A stretch of 64,000 nucleotides of DNA from Thermodesulfobacteriota bacterium (GCA_040753795.1 JBFMDX010000004.1:248001-312000); one strand, 5' to 3'. Counted from the first letter of the stretch, positions 34,110 to 44,430 are shown. The notes: generated from the sequence alone by a model not told the origin. Numbers and translations are program-made.

Positions 34110-34949
34110 TTACTGGCCGCGGGCCGCGGTTTCCGCGATTCGATCGTATTCCCGCGCTTCCTCGACCCGGTTTCGCCGGGCGCAGCCCTGGGCGTAGATA
34201 CGGCATTTTCTGACCAGAACCGAAACGGCGGCGTCACGCATGGCCGGTGTCAGATGCGGCGAAGCAATTAAGTTTTTCAGGGAGTGGATTCTGAATTTAT
34301 CCAGGCCCCGCGCCGCGGAAAGCTGATCGCCATGGCCGCCCCGCTTGATCACCAGGGGGTCATTGATCAGGTGGATGGGATACCGGCAGGCCATCCGCAA
34401 CCACAGGTCATAATCTTCACAGGCGGGCAGCGACTCGTCAAATCCTCCCATTTCAACAAAAAAAGATTTCTTCATCATTACGGCCGACGGACTGACCAGA
34501 CACAGCTCCAGGGATGGGAAAAAGATCATGCCGGAAGGTTTTTTATGCTTTTTGGCGGGATTGATTCGCCGGCCGTTTTTAATCCAGATCTCCTCGGTCT
34601 GACAGATCAGGGCCTCGGGATGGGTCGCAAAGAAAGCGACCTGCCGGTTGAGCTTTTCCGGCAGCCAGAGATCGTCTGAATCCAGAAAGGCGACATAGGT
34701 CCCCCTGGCCCGGGCTGCACCGGCGTTGCGGGAGGCGCTGACGCCTTTATTCGTATTGCCGGTTATCAGGGTAATGACGTCGGCGTATGGGGCCAGGGAG
34801 GCCGGCGTATCGTCGGTGGAACCATCATCAGCGACAATCAGTTCAAAAGCGGTAAACGTCTGGGCAAGAACCGCCTCCACCGCCTGGCAGACCATTCGGC
34901 TCCGGTTGAAAGTCGGGATGATGACGCTGACATGGGGCGCTTTGCACAT
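34110..34949 (-). CDS. Family 2 glycosyltransferase
   Basis: 279 residues. A GT-A fold is shown by VSVIIPTFNRSRMVCQAVEA at the N-terminus, ELIVADDGSTDDTP near 36, NKGVSASRNAGAARARG near 66 and the metal-binding LDSDDLW near 90. CEDYDLWLRMA near 183 follows the usual acceptor-domain pattern. It transfers a sugar from a nucleotide donor to an unknown acceptor, probably in envelope polysaccharide assembly. It has no TM helix. It sits between the hybrid kinase and a B12-radical SAM gene on the same strand, and the spacing suggests separate units. Confidence 0.9.
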   Translation of the reverse strand: MCKAPHVSVIIPTFNRSRMVCQAVEAVLAQTFTAFELIVADDGSTDDTPASLAPYADVITLITGNTNKGVSASRNAGAARARGTYVAFLDSDDLWLPEKLNRQVAFFATHPEALICQTEEIWIKNGRRINPAKKHKKPSGMIFFPSLELCLVSPSAVMMKKSFFVEMGGFDESLPACEDYDLWLRMACRYPIHLINDPLVIKRGGHGDQLSAARGLDKFRIHSLKNLIASPHLTPAMRDAAVSVLVRKCRIYAQGCARRNRVEEAREYDRIAETAARGQ

Positions 34950-35017
34950 GATCTGGCATCATACACCGTGCCCGTCGATTCCGGTATGGTTTTGTATAAT
35001 ATCTCCGGGTGGGGCCT

Positions 35018-36796
35018 TTAATTCAACCGCAACCGCCGCTCGGCCTCTTCAAACAGGGATCGTGTCCGGGCGTAAATTTCCGTGTACTTGCGGTTGATGT
35101 CCTCGCGAAAGTCCTTGTGGACATTGTCGATGATATGCCTGACGGATTCAAGCCTGGTCTTGCAGGCAGCCCATCCTTCGGACAGTTTGCGGTGCTGGGC
35201 CAGGGAAGTGGCTTTTACCAGATCCGCCTGACGACTGAGGTAGATACGGGATTTCTCATAAATATCGTCCAGCGTGGAGGCGGCGGCATCGACCTTCAGC
35301 GTCTCCTGGGTGATTAAATGAAAATGATGACCCATGACGGCGTGGGTAATGACCTCGGCAAACAAATGCGGGTTGCGGATCAGGTTGCGTCCGATGAATT
35401 TCAGATACTGGAACCCGTAAGGCGTGAACGGCTGAATGGTCAGAGATTTGAGCAGTGCCATGATTTCATGTAACCGTACGTTGCGTTGCCGGAAGGCGGT
35501 ATGCTTCAGTTGCGACAGCAGGGTGTCGCAGCGGGCAAAATAGTTTTTCAGGTTGGCGTCATAGAGCGTGCCGAGGACTTTTTTATATCCTTCCCGGAGC
35601 ATGTCCGGGTTCATGGTGGTGACGATGTTGGTACTCATGGTATGGGTGTTGCTTCCCGTCGACTGTCCGGTTAAACGCCCCTCCGTTTCCAGCCGGCGGT
35701 AAAGTTTGGTGCCGGGCAGGGCGATTAAGATTCCGACCATGGCCTTGGGTATGCCGGCTTCCTGGATGAAGGTGATCTGGCGGTCAAATATGTTTTCGGT
35801 ATCGCTGTCAAAACCCAGGATAAATCCGGCGGTCACTTCGATTCCGTGCTGCTGAATAGTACGCACCGCTTCCTTGAGATCGAATTTCAAATTCTGGCTT
35901 TTGCCGGTTTCTGATAGGCCTTCCGCCGAGGGGGTTTCAATTCCGACAAAGACCATGTCAAAGCCGGCGGCACTCATGGCATCCAGAAGCTCCGGGTCGG
36001 CGGCCATGTTGATGCTGGCTTCCGTGTAAAATTTGTACGTGAAATGATTCTTTTCCTCCCATTCCCGGATGGCCGGCAGCAGCTCTTTTTTTACCCGGTT
36101 TTTGTTGCCGATAAAATTGTCATCGACCATGAAAATGGAATCCCGCCAGCCCAGCCGGTAAAGCGCGTCTATTTCCCGGATGACGTAGTCGGCGGACTTC
36201 AGCCGGGGCCTGTTGCCGTACATGATCCAGATGTCGCAGAACTCGCAGGTAAAGGGGCAGCCCCGGGAGTACTGAATGGCCATGGAGCTGTAGCGGTCCA
36301 TTTTCAGCAGGTCGAATCGCGGCAGCACGGCCTCGGTGATGTCGGGCTTATGCGTCGCCCGGTAGATGTTCCCGGCGGTCTGGTTTTCAAAGTCCCCCAT
36401 AAACTCGGCCAGAACGGTTTCCGCCTCGCCCAGAACAAAATGGTCCACCCCCTCGATTTCCTCGTGGCTGGAGGTGGGATAGGGACCGCCGGCGACAACC
36501 GGCTTGCCGGCGGCACGGCAGACGCGGATGACTTCCCGGAGAGAGTCTTTCTGAATGATCATGGCCGAGACAAAGACCGCGTCAGCCCATTCTACATCGC
36601 TTTGCCGCAGCGGCTCGATGTTCATGTCCACCAGCCTCAAGTGATAACGGTCGGGCAGCAGGGCCGCCATGGTGATAAGGCCCAGGGGCGGCAGCCCGGT
36701 GGTCCGGTTGATGAACCGCAGCGTGTACTTGAAACTCCAGTAGGTGTTTTTCGGAATTTCAGGATAGACCAGTAGAATGTTTTTAAGCCAGCTCAT
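35018..36796 (-). CDS. B12-binding-domain radical SAM protein (DUF4070 type)
   Basis: 592 residues from ATG 36796, after GGAGGAG. The N-terminal cobalamin-binding-like domain (about 5-140) opens with NILLVYPEIPKNTYWSFKY and has VVAGGPYPTSSHEE. The radical SAM core has CPFTCEFCDIW near 188-198, then DDNFIGNK near 240. The C-terminal DUF4070-like part and a helical tail follow. Relatives include methylases and other enzymes acting on lipids or small molecules (the hopanoid methylases share this layout). The substrate here cannot be assigned. It is distinct from the SPASM maturase at 20121, having no SPASM cysteines. Confidence 0.87.
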   Translation of the reverse strand: MSWLKNILLVYPEIPKNTYWSFKYTLRFINRTTGLPPLGLITMAALLPDRYHLRLVDMNIEPLRQSDVEWADAVFVSAMIIQKDSLREVIRVCRAAGKPVVAGGPYPTSSHEEIEGVDHFVLGEAETVLAEFMGDFENQTAGNIYRATHKPDITEAVLPRFDLLKMDRYSSMAIQYSRGCPFTCEFCDIWIMYGNRPRLKSADYVIREIDALYRLGWRDSIFMVDDNFIGNKNRVKKELLPAIREWEEKNHFTYKFYTEASINMAADPELLDAMSAAGFDMVFVGIETPSAEGLSETGKSQNLKFDLKEAVRTIQQHGIEVTAGFILGFDSDTENIFDRQITFIQEAGIPKAMVGILIALPGTKLYRRLETEGRLTGQSTGSNTHTMSTNIVTTMNPDMLREGYKKVLGTLYDANLKNYFARCDTLLSQLKHTAFRQRNVRLHEIMALLKSLTIQPFTPYGFQYLKFIGRNLIRNPHLFAEVITHAVMGHHFHLITQETLKVDAAASTLDDIYEKSRIYLSRQADLVKATSLAQHRKLSEGWAACKTRLESVRHIIDNVHKDFREDINRKYTEIYARTRSLFEEAERRLRLN

Positions 36797-36976
36797 GGTT
36801 CTCCTCCTTGGCACTTCTGACGCGGGGCGTCTCCCCCCCAATGCGCTCCTTATTCCGTAACGGCGCCAAACATCGTTTTAGAGACATCGGTAATAGCCGC
36901 GGGAGCGATTGAACCTGATGAAATATTATTCCGTTTGAAATAAAAAACCAGGAGAAAATAAGCCGTTACAATATTT

Positions 36977-37834
36977 TTACAAATTCGTGGAAGCGTCGGG
37001 GTTGGGTTGATAGAACTGGGCGCGGAGATATTTTTTGGGAATAAAGAGATCCGTGTCATGGGTCAGGGATTCGGTCGCACCGATGAGCAGGTATCCGTCA
37101 TCAGCGAGTTGTGACCGGATGATGCGGTAAAGCCGTTTTCGGTCCTGCGGGGAGAAGTAAATACCCACGTTGCGGCATAAAACAATGTCAAACTGTTTTG
37201 AGGTAGGAATTTTTTGAAATAGGTTATGTGTTTTAAAGGACACCATCCAGCGGAACTTATCGTTGATTTTCAACGTGTTGTCGTTGATCCGGGTAAAGTA
37301 GGTTTCAATCTGATCCGGCTTCAACCCCCTGGACAATTCGAAATTGCTGTAAGCGCCGTAACTTGCCTTGGTGATGGCCGCGTTGGAGATATCGGTGCCG
37401 AGGATATAGATATCATAATCGCTCTCGGAAAGGTTCAGGCTGTCAATGATAAAGGTGATGCTGTATACCTCCTGTCCGGTGGAGCAGCCGGCCGACCAGA
37501 TGCGGATCGGTATTTTTCCCCTCGGCGTGGGGCCGGCGCTTCGCCTGTCGATCAGGTCGGGAAGAATTTTGTATTGCAGCAGTTCAAAAGGGGTGATGTC
37601 GCGGAAAAAATAAGTTTCATTGGTGGTAATGGCGTCAATGATTTTTTCCTCGAGGGTATTGTCTCTCCTGGCTTTGTAATACAGCTCTGAAAAGGAAAAA
37701 CACCGGTACTCCTCCAGGAGCGGCGCCAGCCGGGTATCGAATAGATACTCCTTGCCCTTGGGAAGGGATATGCCCGATATTTCAAACAGGTATTTGGAAA
37801 AAACACTGAACTCGAGGGGAGATATTTTGGGCAT
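36977..37834 (-). CDS. cheR: Chemotaxis protein methyltransferase CheR
   Basis: 285 residues. The N-terminal CheR helical domain (FSVFSKYLFEISGISLPKGKE-like) precedes the SAM-binding domain with IWSAGCSTGQEVYSI near 110, ILGTDISN near 148, and FDIVLCRNVGIYF near 217. In place of the commoner CRNVLIYF motif it reads CRNVGIYF. It methylates glutamates on chemoreceptors. It is the last gene of cheA-cheW-cheB-cheR, 12 bases after cheB. No chemoreceptor gene is present in the window. Confidence 0.93.
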   Translation of the reverse strand: MPKISPLEFSVFSKYLFEISGISLPKGKEYLFDTRLAPLLEEYRCFSFSELYYKARRDNTLEEKIIDAITTNETYFFRDITPFELLQYKILPDLIDRRSAGPTPRGKIPIRIWSAGCSTGQEVYSITFIIDSLNLSESDYDIYILGTDISNAAITKASYGAYSNFELSRGLKPDQIETYFTRINDNTLKINDKFRWMVSFKTHNLFQKIPTSKQFDIVLCRNVGIYFSPQDRKRLYRIIRSQLADDGYLLIGATESLTHDTDLFIPKKYLRAQFYQPNPDASTNL

Positions 37835-37846
37835 AAGGAAGCAATT

Positions 37847-38980
37847 TTAGTGTTGCTTTGCGGAATTAATGATTTCAGCGGCAATGCTTTCCAGCGGCAG
37901 AACAATATCCACCAGGCCGGACTCAATGGGTTTTTTGGGCATGCCGAAGACGGTACAGCTGGCCTCGTCTTGCGCGATGATATAGGCTCCCCTGGCTTTC
38001 ATGGCCTCGATGCCGAGGGTACCGTCTGAACCCATGCCGGTCATGATAATTCCGGTTGCCCTTTCGCCATAATGCTCGGCTATGGACCGGAACAGGTAGT
38101 CGACGGACGGCTTGCAGCTGTTTTCTGGCGGGTCGTCGCAGACGCGGATGATTTTTACGCCGTTTTCCTTTTTCCCTACCCGCATCTGCTTGCCGCCCGG
38201 TGCGATGAAAATGGTGTTGGGTGTTATCATCTCCCCGTCCTGGGCTTCTTTGACACGAACGGCGGATTTGGAATCCAGGCTTTTTGCCAGAGACTGGGTG
38301 AAGAGCGGCGGCATGTGCTGAACAATCAGGATGGGAATGTTGATGGTTTCCGGCAGATCCGGGATCATGGCCGCCAGCGCTTTGGGGCCGCCGGTGGAAA
38401 CCCCGATAACGACGATTTCCGTGGACGTTTTCCGCTTTTTCTCAACGGGCCGGTCAACAGGAATTGCCGGTTTCACGACTCCGGCGGCAATGGCCGGATC
38501 CGTCGGCTTTTTCGGATCTTTGGCTTTGTATGTCGATTGGCCGGAAAGAATCTTCTTGATTTCCCGGCGATCGGCAAACGATCTCAACATGGGGGCAAAA
38601 CGCTGCCGGATATACTGCTTGTTCGCCTCCATCGAGTCCAGCTCGGGTTTGGGAATAAAATCAAAGGCGCCCAGCTCAAGGGCTTTGATCGTCATTTCGC
38701 TGCCCTCGTAAGTCAGGGAGCTGAGCATGATGACGCCCACGTTGAAGGAAAGCCGGTTGATCTCTTCCAGGACTTCAATACCGTCCATGCCGGGCATATC
38801 CACATCCAGGGTAATCAGGTCCGGCTGCAGGGATGCGATGCGGGCGATGGCGGTTTTGCCGTTACTGGCGGTGCCGACAATTTCAACGTTGGGGAGTTCG
38901 GAAAGAACATCGCTGATGATCTTCCGGTACAGAATCGTATCGTCAACAACCAGTATTTTCATTTTTTCGGAATCGTTCAT
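37847..38980 (-). CDS. cheB: Chemotaxis response regulator / methylesterase CheB
   Basis: 377 residues. The receiver (about 7-125) has VVDDT, phosphoacceptor Asp in LDVDMPGMDG near 60, and Lys in PKPEL. The methylesterase domain (about 190-375) carries the catalytic Ser in GVSTGGPKAL, His in VQHMPPLFT and Asp in TGMGSDGTLG. It demethylates or deamidates chemoreceptors when phosphorylated by CheA. AAAGGCA precedes ATG 38980. The linker between domains is long and Lys/Pro-rich. Confidence 0.95.
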   Translation of the reverse strand: MNDSEKMKILVVDDTILYRKIISDVLSELPNVEIVGTASNGKTAIARIASLQPDLITLDVDMPGMDGIEVLEEINRLSFNVGVIMLSSLTYEGSEMTIKALELGAFDFIPKPELDSMEANKQYIRQRFAPMLRSFADRREIKKILSGQSTYKAKDPKKPTDPAIAAGVVKPAIPVDRPVEKKRKTSTEIVVIGVSTGGPKALAAMIPDLPETINIPILIVQHMPPLFTQSLAKSLDSKSAVRVKEAQDGEMITPNTIFIAPGGKQMRVGKKENGVKIIRVCDDPPENSCKPSVDYLFRSIAEHYGERATGIIMTGMGSDGTLGIEAMKARGAYIIAQDEASCTVFGMPKKPIESGLVDIVLPLESIAAEIINSAKQH

Positions 38981-39064
38981 ATTGCCTTTGTGTGCTTGAA
39001 TAAAACCGTTGCCGGTTTTTAACGTGATGTCTTCATCCGGACCGGTGATCGGGGAATACCCTTT

Positions 39065-39520
39065 CTATTCGTCGGCCAGCGCTTTCTTGATATCCAGTAT
39101 TCCGATCAGGTGCTTATCGGTTTTCAGAACGCCGGAGAAGTATGTTCCCTGGACGCCGCCGAGATTCGCCGGCGCGGGATCAATATTTTCAGGTTTTGCG
39201 GACAATACCTCGCTGACTTCATCCACCATAATGCCGACCAGTTCCTCTTCAAAATGGACAATAATGTTACGGCTGTTTTTCCCCCGGGTCAGCGGGGAGA
39301 GCCCCAGCTTTTTCCCAAGATCGAGAATGGTAACGATCATTCCCCGCAGATTCAGAACGCCCACGACATAGTCCGGCGCCTTTGGAACCCAGGTCAAACT
39401 GTTGGTCTGCTTGTTGATTTCCTGGATATCCGTTATATCGATTCCGCACAAGGAACTTCCAATATAAAACGTAACCAGCTCGGTCAAATTTTTCTGTTTG
39501 ATGGCGGCTGTTGACTGCAT
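39065..39520 (-). CDS. cheW: Chemotaxis coupling protein CheW
   Basis: 151 residues forming a single CheW/SH3-like domain: LVTFYIGSSLCGIDITDIQEI, then YVVGVLNLRGMIVTILDLGKKLGL near 51-74, and VGIMVDEVSEVL near 95. It couples receptors to CheA. It lies 39 bases after cheA on the same strand. Confidence 0.95.
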   Translation of the reverse strand: MQSTAAIKQKNLTELVTFYIGSSLCGIDITDIQEINKQTNSLTWVPKAPDYVVGVLNLRGMIVTILDLGKKLGLSPLTRGKNSRNIIVHFEEELVGIMVDEVSEVLSAKPENIDPAPANLGGVQGTYFSGVLKTDKHLIGILDIKKALADE

Positions 39521-39559
39521 GGCGCTTTCCTTTGTCTGATAAAACGGTTTCCGCGATCG

Positions 39560-42500
39560 TCAGGGCCTGGTTTTTTCCAGATGTCGCTTCACCGTGTCGA
39601 GGAGTTTGCCTCTGTCCATTTTTATCTGATAATCATTTATGCCGACCTGTTTTCCTCTGACGATATCGGCTTCACCCGCCAGGGAGGTGAGCGCGATGAC
39701 GGTAAAATGTTTTAACCGGTCGTCGCTTCTGATTTTTTCCGTCAATTCAAAACCGTTCATTTTCGGCATTTCCAGATCGGTGATGATAAGATCGATATCT
39801 CGGTACTCCTTGGTTAGAACCGACCAGGCCTCCTGACCGTTTTTGGCTTCGATCACCCGGTATCCCCCATCCTCCAGAAAGCCCTTCACCTGTCGCCGGA
39901 AAAAGTCCGAATCCTCCGCAAACAGCAGCGTGCCGCCTCTGCTGCCGCTAACGCCGCCGGTTGCAGCCTGTTGTTTCTGGGCCATCTGGCTCATCCAGTC
40001 CGGAAAGAGGGTCTTGACCGCTTCAAATACATCAATGATCAGGGTTGTCCGGCCGTTAATGATGGCGGAACCGATAATGCCCGGCTGCTTTAACGCTTTG
40101 GAGTCGATATGAATCGGTACTTCGACTGCGTCAACCGGCGGTATCACCATCAGGCCGATTTCCCGGCCGCCGATGGTAAACACGATAATTTCGAGATCCT
40201 GAACCTTGGGAAGCGGTTTTACCGCGGCCACCTGATCCATCGAGAAAAGCGGCAGGGCGCCGCCGCGGTACTGAATGATCTGTTTGCCGCCGACATGTTC
40301 GATGGCGTCCGTCTTGATGCTTTCGATTCTCTCCACCAGCCCCAGGGAAACGGCAAACCTTTCCCTGTCATTGTCATTACTGAAGATGAGCAGCGAGGCA
40401 ACCTCCCGGTCATTCTGAATGGCCTGCGCCTCTTTCATCTCCACTTCCTCCTTTTTTTCTTTCCGTGAGATGTCCACAATGTTCAGTGTAGCGGAGGCGG
40501 CAATCCCGGCGACATCCAGAATCAGGGAAACCCTTCCGTCTCCCATGATGGTGGCGCCGGAAAACTCCTGGCATTGTTTCAGATGTCGGCCCAGGGGCTT
40601 GACCACGATTTCTTCGGAGTCCAGAAGACGATGGACGACCAGTCCGTATTTCATGTCGGCCAGGGAAACAACGGCAATGTTAATGGCGCTGGTGGCGTGA
40701 AAACGCCGGTCATCGTTCAATCGGCGGGAATGAAATTCAACGGGTTTTTTCGCCTGCCGGTTGTTTTCGTCCGTATCGCTGGAATCACTTTCGTCGTCCA
40801 GTGGATTTTTTTTCGAACGCCTGTCGGCTATCTTCTGGCGTCGTTCCGCTTGCGGGCTGCCGTTTTGCGGGTCGATATACGTTTTCTCAATCATCAACAC
40901 ATCGGCCAGGTCCACCAGAGGAAGCAGCTTGCCCCTGAGCCGGACGACCTCCGCGTCCCCCACCTTTTCGATGCGGTTTTTCACCTGGTCGGCGGGAATT
41001 CTCAACAGTTCATCCAGATTGACCTGGGGAATGGCATATTTCTCGCCGCCGACCAGTACCATCTGGCTGGGGATGATGGCCAGGGTCAACGGCAGCTTGA
41101 TGATAATGGTGGTATATTTCCCGGGGATGGATTCAATATCCATCGAACCGCCCAGCTTGTCGAGGTTGGTTTTGACCACGTCCATGCCGACACCTCGGCC
41201 GGACACATCGGTTACTTTTTCGGCGGTGGAAAAGCCGGGAAGAAGAATGAGTTCCAGCTTTTCTTTTTTGGTCATGGTGCCGGCCTGGCTTTCCGAAATC
41301 AGCCCTTTTCGAATCGCGGCTGCCGCGACCATGTTGCCGTCAATACCGCTTCCGTCATCCGTAATTTCAACCGAAACCTGTCCGGCTTCATGTAGAGCGG
41401 CCAGATGGATTTTGCCGATGGGACTTTTCCCCAGATTGGCTCTTTTGCCGGCGGGTTCGATGCCGTGGTCCACGGCGTTTCTGATCAGATGGGTCAGGGG
41501 ATCGCTGATGGCTTCGATAATGGTTTTATCCAGCTCGACATCCGTTCCCTCAAGGGTGAGTTCCACTTTCTTGCCGAGTCGCTGGGACATGTCGCGGACC
41601 AGTCGCGGCAGTTTGTTGAATATATTGCCGATGGACTGCATTCGTGTTTTCATGATAACGTCCTGCAGTTCCGACGTGACCATGTTGATTCGCTGGCCGG
41701 CCGCGGCAATGGCTTTTTTGTTGCCGCCGGCAATATTCTGCAGCAGCTGGTTGCGGCTTAACACCATTTCTCCGGCCAGGGTCATCAGACTGTCCAGCAG
41801 CTTGACATCCACCCGCAGGGATGTTTGCGCCTTCGACGGCCTGATGGTGACGTCCCCTTTTTCCATGGTAACGCCATTGTCGCCGGCTGCCTCCAGGGTC
41901 TCGCCCGGCTCCTCATCGGCGGACTCCCGTTCCATGGTCTCGGTATCATTATTGAATGAGGACGCGTCATCCGCTATTGAAGACGCCGTATCCGCCAGCG
42001 GGGGTTTCGTTTCGGCCGTATCGTCAGGTTCCGTCGACGCCATCCTGTTTCTTCCGCCGGTTTCCGGGGGATCAGGCTCATCCGCCTCTCCCCCCCATGC
42101 TTCGGCTTCCTCGTCCGAAAGGATCATTTTCGGTGTTATCTTGCGGACATTTTTTTTGCTGACGTTAAACAGAGCGGGTAGAATGTCCTCACCGATCATC
42201 GTTGAATAGAGAATCAGGAAGGGAACCTGGTTGGGTACCGCGGCGTCCAGGGTTCCCACCCGCTCGATATCGATGGCGGTGTCAATGACATTGCCGCTGG
42301 TGGAAATGCTTTTGGTCATATCCATCAGGGACTTTTCATGGTCGTGGATGTCCTGAATCAGGTCCCACTTGATGATATACAGTTCCCGTCCGCCTTTGGT
42401 GGCTTCATTGAAGTCATAGCGGGTAATGGTAAAAACGGCCTTTCCGCCTTCTCTGTCAAGAATATGCACCGGCTGGCCGACGCTGGACTTTTTCGCTTCG

Positions 42501-42892
42501 GGAAGTGAGGCGGTCGTCAGACCGGTCAGGGAAACCACCTCCTCGGAAATATCGACTTCCTCGCTTTCCCTGATGTTGTTGATCATGCTGTTTAACTTAT
42601 CGAAAGCGGATAAAACGATACTGATGATACTGGTGTCCGGTATGATTTTCTTTTCCCGGACCAGGCCCAGGACATTTTCGACCTTATGGGCCAGGTCCTT
42701 GATGTTGTTTAACCCCATCAGGCCGGCGCCGCCTTTAATGGAATGAGCGGCGCGGAAGACTTCGTTGACAATTTCCGCGTCCGCCTTGTCACCGGCTTTT
42801 TCTATGGCCAGGAGGTTGCTTTCGATATTCGACATATGTTCGAGGGATTCTTCCACATACATTTTCAGGCTTTCTTCATCCTCGATAATCAT
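39560..42892 (-). CDS. cheA: Hybrid chemotaxis histidine kinase CheA with two CheW domains and a receiver
   Basis: 1110 residues. An Hpt domain at the N-terminus has the phospho-His in AAHSIKGGAGLMGL near 48. A long acidic linker (about 250-355) follows, then the dimerisation domain, and the HATPase with HLIRNAVDHGIEP near 480, DDGSGID and GRGVGMDVVKTN. A first CheW-like domain follows the kinase, then a basic insert, a second CheW-like domain (about 830-960), and a C-terminal receiver with IIDLEMPKMNGFE-type phosphoacceptor. Such hybrids belong to alternative chemosensory pathways (twitching, development or second-messenger control), and no CheY is adjacent. The type IV pilus operon is 14 kb away, so twitching control is possible but speculative. 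Confidence 0.93.
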   Translation of the reverse strand: MIIEDEESLKMYVEESLEHMSNIESNLLAIEKAGDKADAEIVNEVFRAAHSIKGGAGLMGLNNIKDLAHKVENVLGLVREKKIIPDTSIISIVLSAFDKLNSMINNIRESEEVDISEEVVSLTGLTTASLPEAKKSSVGQPVHILDREGGKAVFTITRYDFNEATKGGRELYIIKWDLIQDIHDHEKSLMDMTKSISTSGNVIDTAIDIERVGTLDAAVPNQVPFLILYSTMIGEDILPALFNVSKKNVRKITPKMILSDEEAEAWGGEADEPDPPETGGRNRMASTEPDDTAETKPPLADTASSIADDASSFNNDTETMERESADEEPGETLEAAGDNGVTMEKGDVTIRPSKAQTSLRVDVKLLDSLMTLAGEMVLSRNQLLQNIAGGNKKAIAAAGQRINMVTSELQDVIMKTRMQSIGNIFNKLPRLVRDMSQRLGKKVELTLEGTDVELDKTIIEAISDPLTHLIRNAVDHGIEPAGKRANLGKSPIGKIHLAALHEAGQVSVEITDDGSGIDGNMVAAAAIRKGLISESQAGTMTKKEKLELILLPGFSTAEKVTDVSGRGVGMDVVKTNLDKLGGSMDIESIPGKYTTIIIKLPLTLAIIPSQMVLVGGEKYAIPQVNLDELLRIPADQVKNRIEKVGDAEVVRLRGKLLPLVDLADVLMIEKTYIDPQNGSPQAERRQKIADRRSKKNPLDDESDSSDTDENNRQAKKPVEFHSRRLNDDRRFHATSAINIAVVSLADMKYGLVVHRLLDSEEIVVKPLGRHLKQCQEFSGATIMGDGRVSLILDVAGIAASATLNIVDISRKEKKEEVEMKEAQAIQNDREVASLLIFSNDNDRERFAVSLGLVERIESIKTDAIEHVGGKQIIQYRGGALPLFSMDQVAAVKPLPKVQDLEIIVFTIGGREIGLMVIPPVDAVEVPIHIDSKALKQPGIIGSAIINGRTTLIIDVFEAVKTLFPDWMSQMAQKQQAATGGVSGSRGGTLLFAEDSDFFRRQVKGFLEDGGYRVIEAKNGQEAWSVLTKEYRDIDLIITDLEMPKMNGFELTEKIRSDDRLKHFTVIALTSLAGEADIVRGKQVGINDYQIKMDRGKLLDTVKRHLEKTRP

Positions 42893-42991
42893 CGTCCGCC
42901 TCCGCTAAACGCATCCTTTTGCTGCTTTTTATACCCGGGATTCGGGTGCATTAAGAAAAGTCGCCTCAATACGGCATAATTTTTTATTTTA

Positions 42992-43022
42992 ATTATATAA
43001 ATAAAAAAAAGCAATAACTCAA
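42992..43022 (-). promoter_or_regulatory. Candidate sigma-70 promoter of the che operon
   Basis: On the minus strand, TTGAGT (43022-43017) is followed by a T-rich spacer and TATATA with a 17-base gap or TATAAT with a 19-base gap. It overlaps the stop of the upstream U32 gene and lies about 100 bases before the cheA ATG. Confidence 0.4.
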
Positions 43023-44254
43023 ATGCCATGGCCCGGTTTGGCTCTTCTGATCAGATCGTTGGGGTGACCGTTCTGTGACAGTGTAACGGTTACCACGGTG
43101 TTGGGCTGGGCAAAGTCCAGGGGCGCCCCATCGGTATCGTTAATTTGCAGAATGGTGTCGAACCTGATCGGCTGCCGGGGGGAAAGAATTTCCACCGGAT
43201 CATGGGAAAAGAGTTTGTTCTTGACCTGGACGAGGCATTGGCCCGGCCCGGTTTGACGGAGAACTTTGGCGATGACAACTATTTCCGGCTGCGGGTTGAT
43301 GCCGGCATTACAAACGGCTTCCGGACCGGGCTTTCCGAAATAGAAATGCGTGGAATACCCGCGGCTGGTAAGGGATGCCAGAGTATGTTTCCAGCGGCTT
43401 TTCACCTGAAATTCGCCCGGATTCGAACAGCAGGCGTCGAGGGCTTCGCGATAGGTGTGAACGACCGCGGCCAGATAATGAATGCTTTTCATCCGGCCTT
43501 CAATCTTCAGGGCGGCAATACCGGCGCCGATCATTTTATCCAGATGGTCGACCATGCACAGGTCTCTGGAATTAAAAACAAAGGTACCCCTTTCGGTTTC
43601 CTCCACCGGCAGGTACTGGCCGGGCCGGTGTTCTTCGGAAAGAAAATAGCGCGAGCGGCAGGGGTGGCAGCACAAACCCCGGTTGCCGTCCCGCCCGGCC
43701 AGAAAGTTGCTGAGCAGGCATCGGCCGGAATAGGCGATACAAATCGAACCATGGACAAACGCTTCTATCTCCAGGTCGCAGCCGGAGGTGATTTCCTGTA
43801 TCTCTTCCAGCGACAGCTCCCGGGCGATGTTAATCCGGGTGACGCCCTGGCGCTTCCAGAATAGAGCGGCTTTCCGGCTGGTGGTATTGGCCTGGGTGCT
43901 GAGATGGATGGGCATGTCCGGCAGGATGTCCCGCATCATCATCAGAATACCGGGGTCGGCGACAATCACGGCGTCCGGACCTATCCGGCCCAGTTCCTCC
44001 AGATACCGGGCAATTTCATCTTCTTCCGCGGTTCGGGGATAAATATTGCAGGCCACGTAAAGCCGGGCATGGTTTTGTCTCGTGTATGCGGCCGCCCGGG
44101 CTATTTCCTCGACGGTAAAATTGTCGGCGGCATTTCTCAGGGAAAAGCGCTGATCGGACAGATAAACGGCATCGGCGCCATAATCCACGGCTACTTGCAG
44201 TTTTTCAAAATTACCGGCCGGCGCCAGCAACTCCACTTTGGGGGGGCGAATCAT
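43019..44254 (-). CDS. Peptidase U32 family protein (TrhP/YegQ-like tRNA hydroxylation)
   Basis: 411 residues. The U32 signature is in the N-terminus (ELLAPAGNFEKLQVAVDYGADAVYL-like) and at EAFVHGSICIAYSGRCLLSNF near 165, with the Fe-S-type cysteines CCHPCRSRYF near 193 and a later FNSRDLCMVDHL. Despite the peptidase name, this family includes RlhA and TrhP, which hydroxylate rRNA or tRNA using prephenate. The C-terminal barrel-like extension fits TrhP. It is a single gene upstream of the che operon, in the same direction. Confidence 0.88.
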   Translation of the reverse strand: MIRPPKVELLAPAGNFEKLQVAVDYGADAVYLSDQRFSLRNAADNFTVEEIARAAAYTRQNHARLYVACNIYPRTAEEDEIARYLEELGRIGPDAVIVADPGILMMMRDILPDMPIHLSTQANTTSRKAALFWKRQGVTRINIARELSLEEIQEITSGCDLEIEAFVHGSICIAYSGRCLLSNFLAGRDGNRGLCCHPCRSRYFLSEEHRPGQYLPVEETERGTFVFNSRDLCMVDHLDKMIGAGIAALKIEGRMKSIHYLAAVVHTYREALDACCSNPGEFQVKSRWKHTLASLTSRGYSTHFYFGKPGPEAVCNAGINPQPEIVVIAKVLRQTGPGQCLVQVKNKLFSHDPVEILSPRQPIRFDTILQINDTDGAPLDFAQPNTVVTVTLSQNGHPNDLIRRAKPGHGI

Positions 44255-44430
44255 GGCGGCTGATTGTATCGGATTTTTGCAGGAGTGAAAATCTTTATCC
44301 GTTTTTTACCCCGTCAGGAGCAACCCCATATTGAAAAAAAAGAAAAAAGTTGTAAAATAATAGAATTTCCTGTCGGCCCGAAAGAAAATTTTTACGATAA
44401 GGATATAACCAAGATTCAGGCACTGGGGGC

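Noticed and set aside
34000-34206. 71-residue N-terminal extension of the hybrid kinase
   Set aside because: It overlaps the end of the glycosyltransferase gene and is low-complexity; a good ribosome site precedes ATG 33993.
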